Below are positions 63,800-64,000 of a stretch of 64,000 bases of DNA, piece after piece; position 1 is the first letter of the stretch, and every line of letters starts with the position of its first letter. The stretch lies in NCBI RefSeq assembly GCF_900167015.1, contig NZ_FUXX01000006.1, positions 19,219-83,218 on the forward strand, given 5' to 3'. The notes below the pieces were generated by a model, which saw only the letters and a program-made list of their open reading frames with translations, was not told the origin of the DNA and did not search any database. Both the position numbers and the translations under genes were made by a program. The stretch is from Succinivibrio dextrinosolvens DSM 3072. Lineage in GTDB: Bacteria; Pseudomonadota; Gammaproteobacteria; Enterobacterales; Succinivibrionaceae.

Positions 63800-64000
63800 C
63801 TATCCAATCGTCGGGATTGGAGTAAACTTTCCTCTGAATGCACTTCTTATTCTTAAAAAGAAATAATCTAAATCTCTGTACCCATAGGCTACACGCTTTA
63901 GAACCTTTATCTTGTTATTTATACCTTCCAGAACACTTGTCCTGATATGGTAGATGCCGGCATTGGTAATGCCGTCTCTGTAGTGGTCATTCTGACTCTT
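63800..64000 (-). CDS. ISL3-family transposase, C-terminal part
   Basis: The minus-strand frame enters from the right edge and ends with TAG at 63802-63800. The 66 visible residues include TSVLEGINNKIKVLKRVAYG and YRDLDYFFLRIRSAF, the conserved C-terminal segment of ISL3 transposases (EGxNNKIKxxKRxxxGYR). The rest is outside the window, so intactness cannot be judged. It marks the right border of the region as a possible mobile boundary. Confidence 0.85.
   Translation of the reverse strand, partial: KSQNDHYRDGITNAGIYHIRTSVLEGINNKIKVLKRVAYGYRDLDYFFLRIRSAFRGKFTPIPTIG

Noticed and set aside
1..64000. CRISPR array, tRNA or rRNA genes, prophage
   Set aside because: No regularly spaced repeats, no tRNA-like cloverleaf noticed and no phage structural genes were seen.

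Overview
The window carries most of a virulence-type (non-flagellar) type III secretion system (T3SS) locus from an AT-rich gammaproteobacterium. The locus mixes a Ysc-family injectisome (SctX/SctY, SctW, an LcrH-like chaperone, YscE/YscG-like needle chaperones) with gammaproteobacterial housekeeping genes (type II citrate synthase, PurU, YjgR), GltS/TAXI transporters and an ISL3-type transposase. A host-associated anaerobe of the Succinivibrionaceae (Aeromonadales) would fit. That assignment is inference, not a proven identification.

Layout: 1-1260 (minus) end of sctO and sctU. 1571-5925 sctW, its chaperone, sctX, sctY, sctV. 6440-13676 translocator chaperone, sctE, sctB, a chaperone, sctC, sctD, sctG, a YscE-like gene, sctF, ending in a clear terminator. 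13876-17361 metalloprotease autotransporter broken by an in-frame TGA. 17605-20403 two class I-like chaperones, a putative membrane effector and a tailed chaperone. 20446-24641 (minus) gltS, a TAXI lipoprotein gene and yjgR. 25117-28470 sctJ-K-L-N. 28474-29485 (minus) a lytic transglycosylase and a STAS protein. 29783-37701 chaperones and two large effectors, one frameshifted and one with an in-frame TAG. 37986-38546 an EspA-like tip/filament candidate. 38862-40094 a GltP/DctA-type symporter. 40282-48682 a second tailed chaperone, a second gltS/TAXI pair and a 1787-residue effector. 49194-52612 a transposase-derived ORF followed by sctP, sctQ, sctR. 52694-54947 a LysE-type exporter and its divergent MocR-type regulator. 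54963-61165 a chaperone and an 1840-residue effector. 61296-63684 gltA and purU. The right edge cuts an ISL3 transposase.

The genes give an almost complete injectisome: export gate (R, U, V), sorting platform (K, L, N, O, Q), rings (C, D, J), needle and ruler (F, P), translocon (E, B and perhaps A), gatekeeper (W) and many chaperones. sctS, sctT and the inner rod sctI were not found and may lie beyond the left edge. The cargo is the notable part. Two full-length paralogues of about 1800 residues, plus a smaller relative, have a long helical region followed by a glycine/alanine-rich beta region. The order of these parts recalls AvrE/DspE-family effectors of plant pathogens, which form solute-permeable channels. 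One giant effector gene appears to be co-transcribed with a TAXI lipoprotein and a GltS glutamate carrier, which suggests a link between effector delivery and amino-acid uptake. Three genes (autotransporter and two effectors) are each interrupted by a single lesion, so this is a locus in decay, a variable locus, or one with assembly errors. No tRNA, rRNA or CRISPR array was seen.
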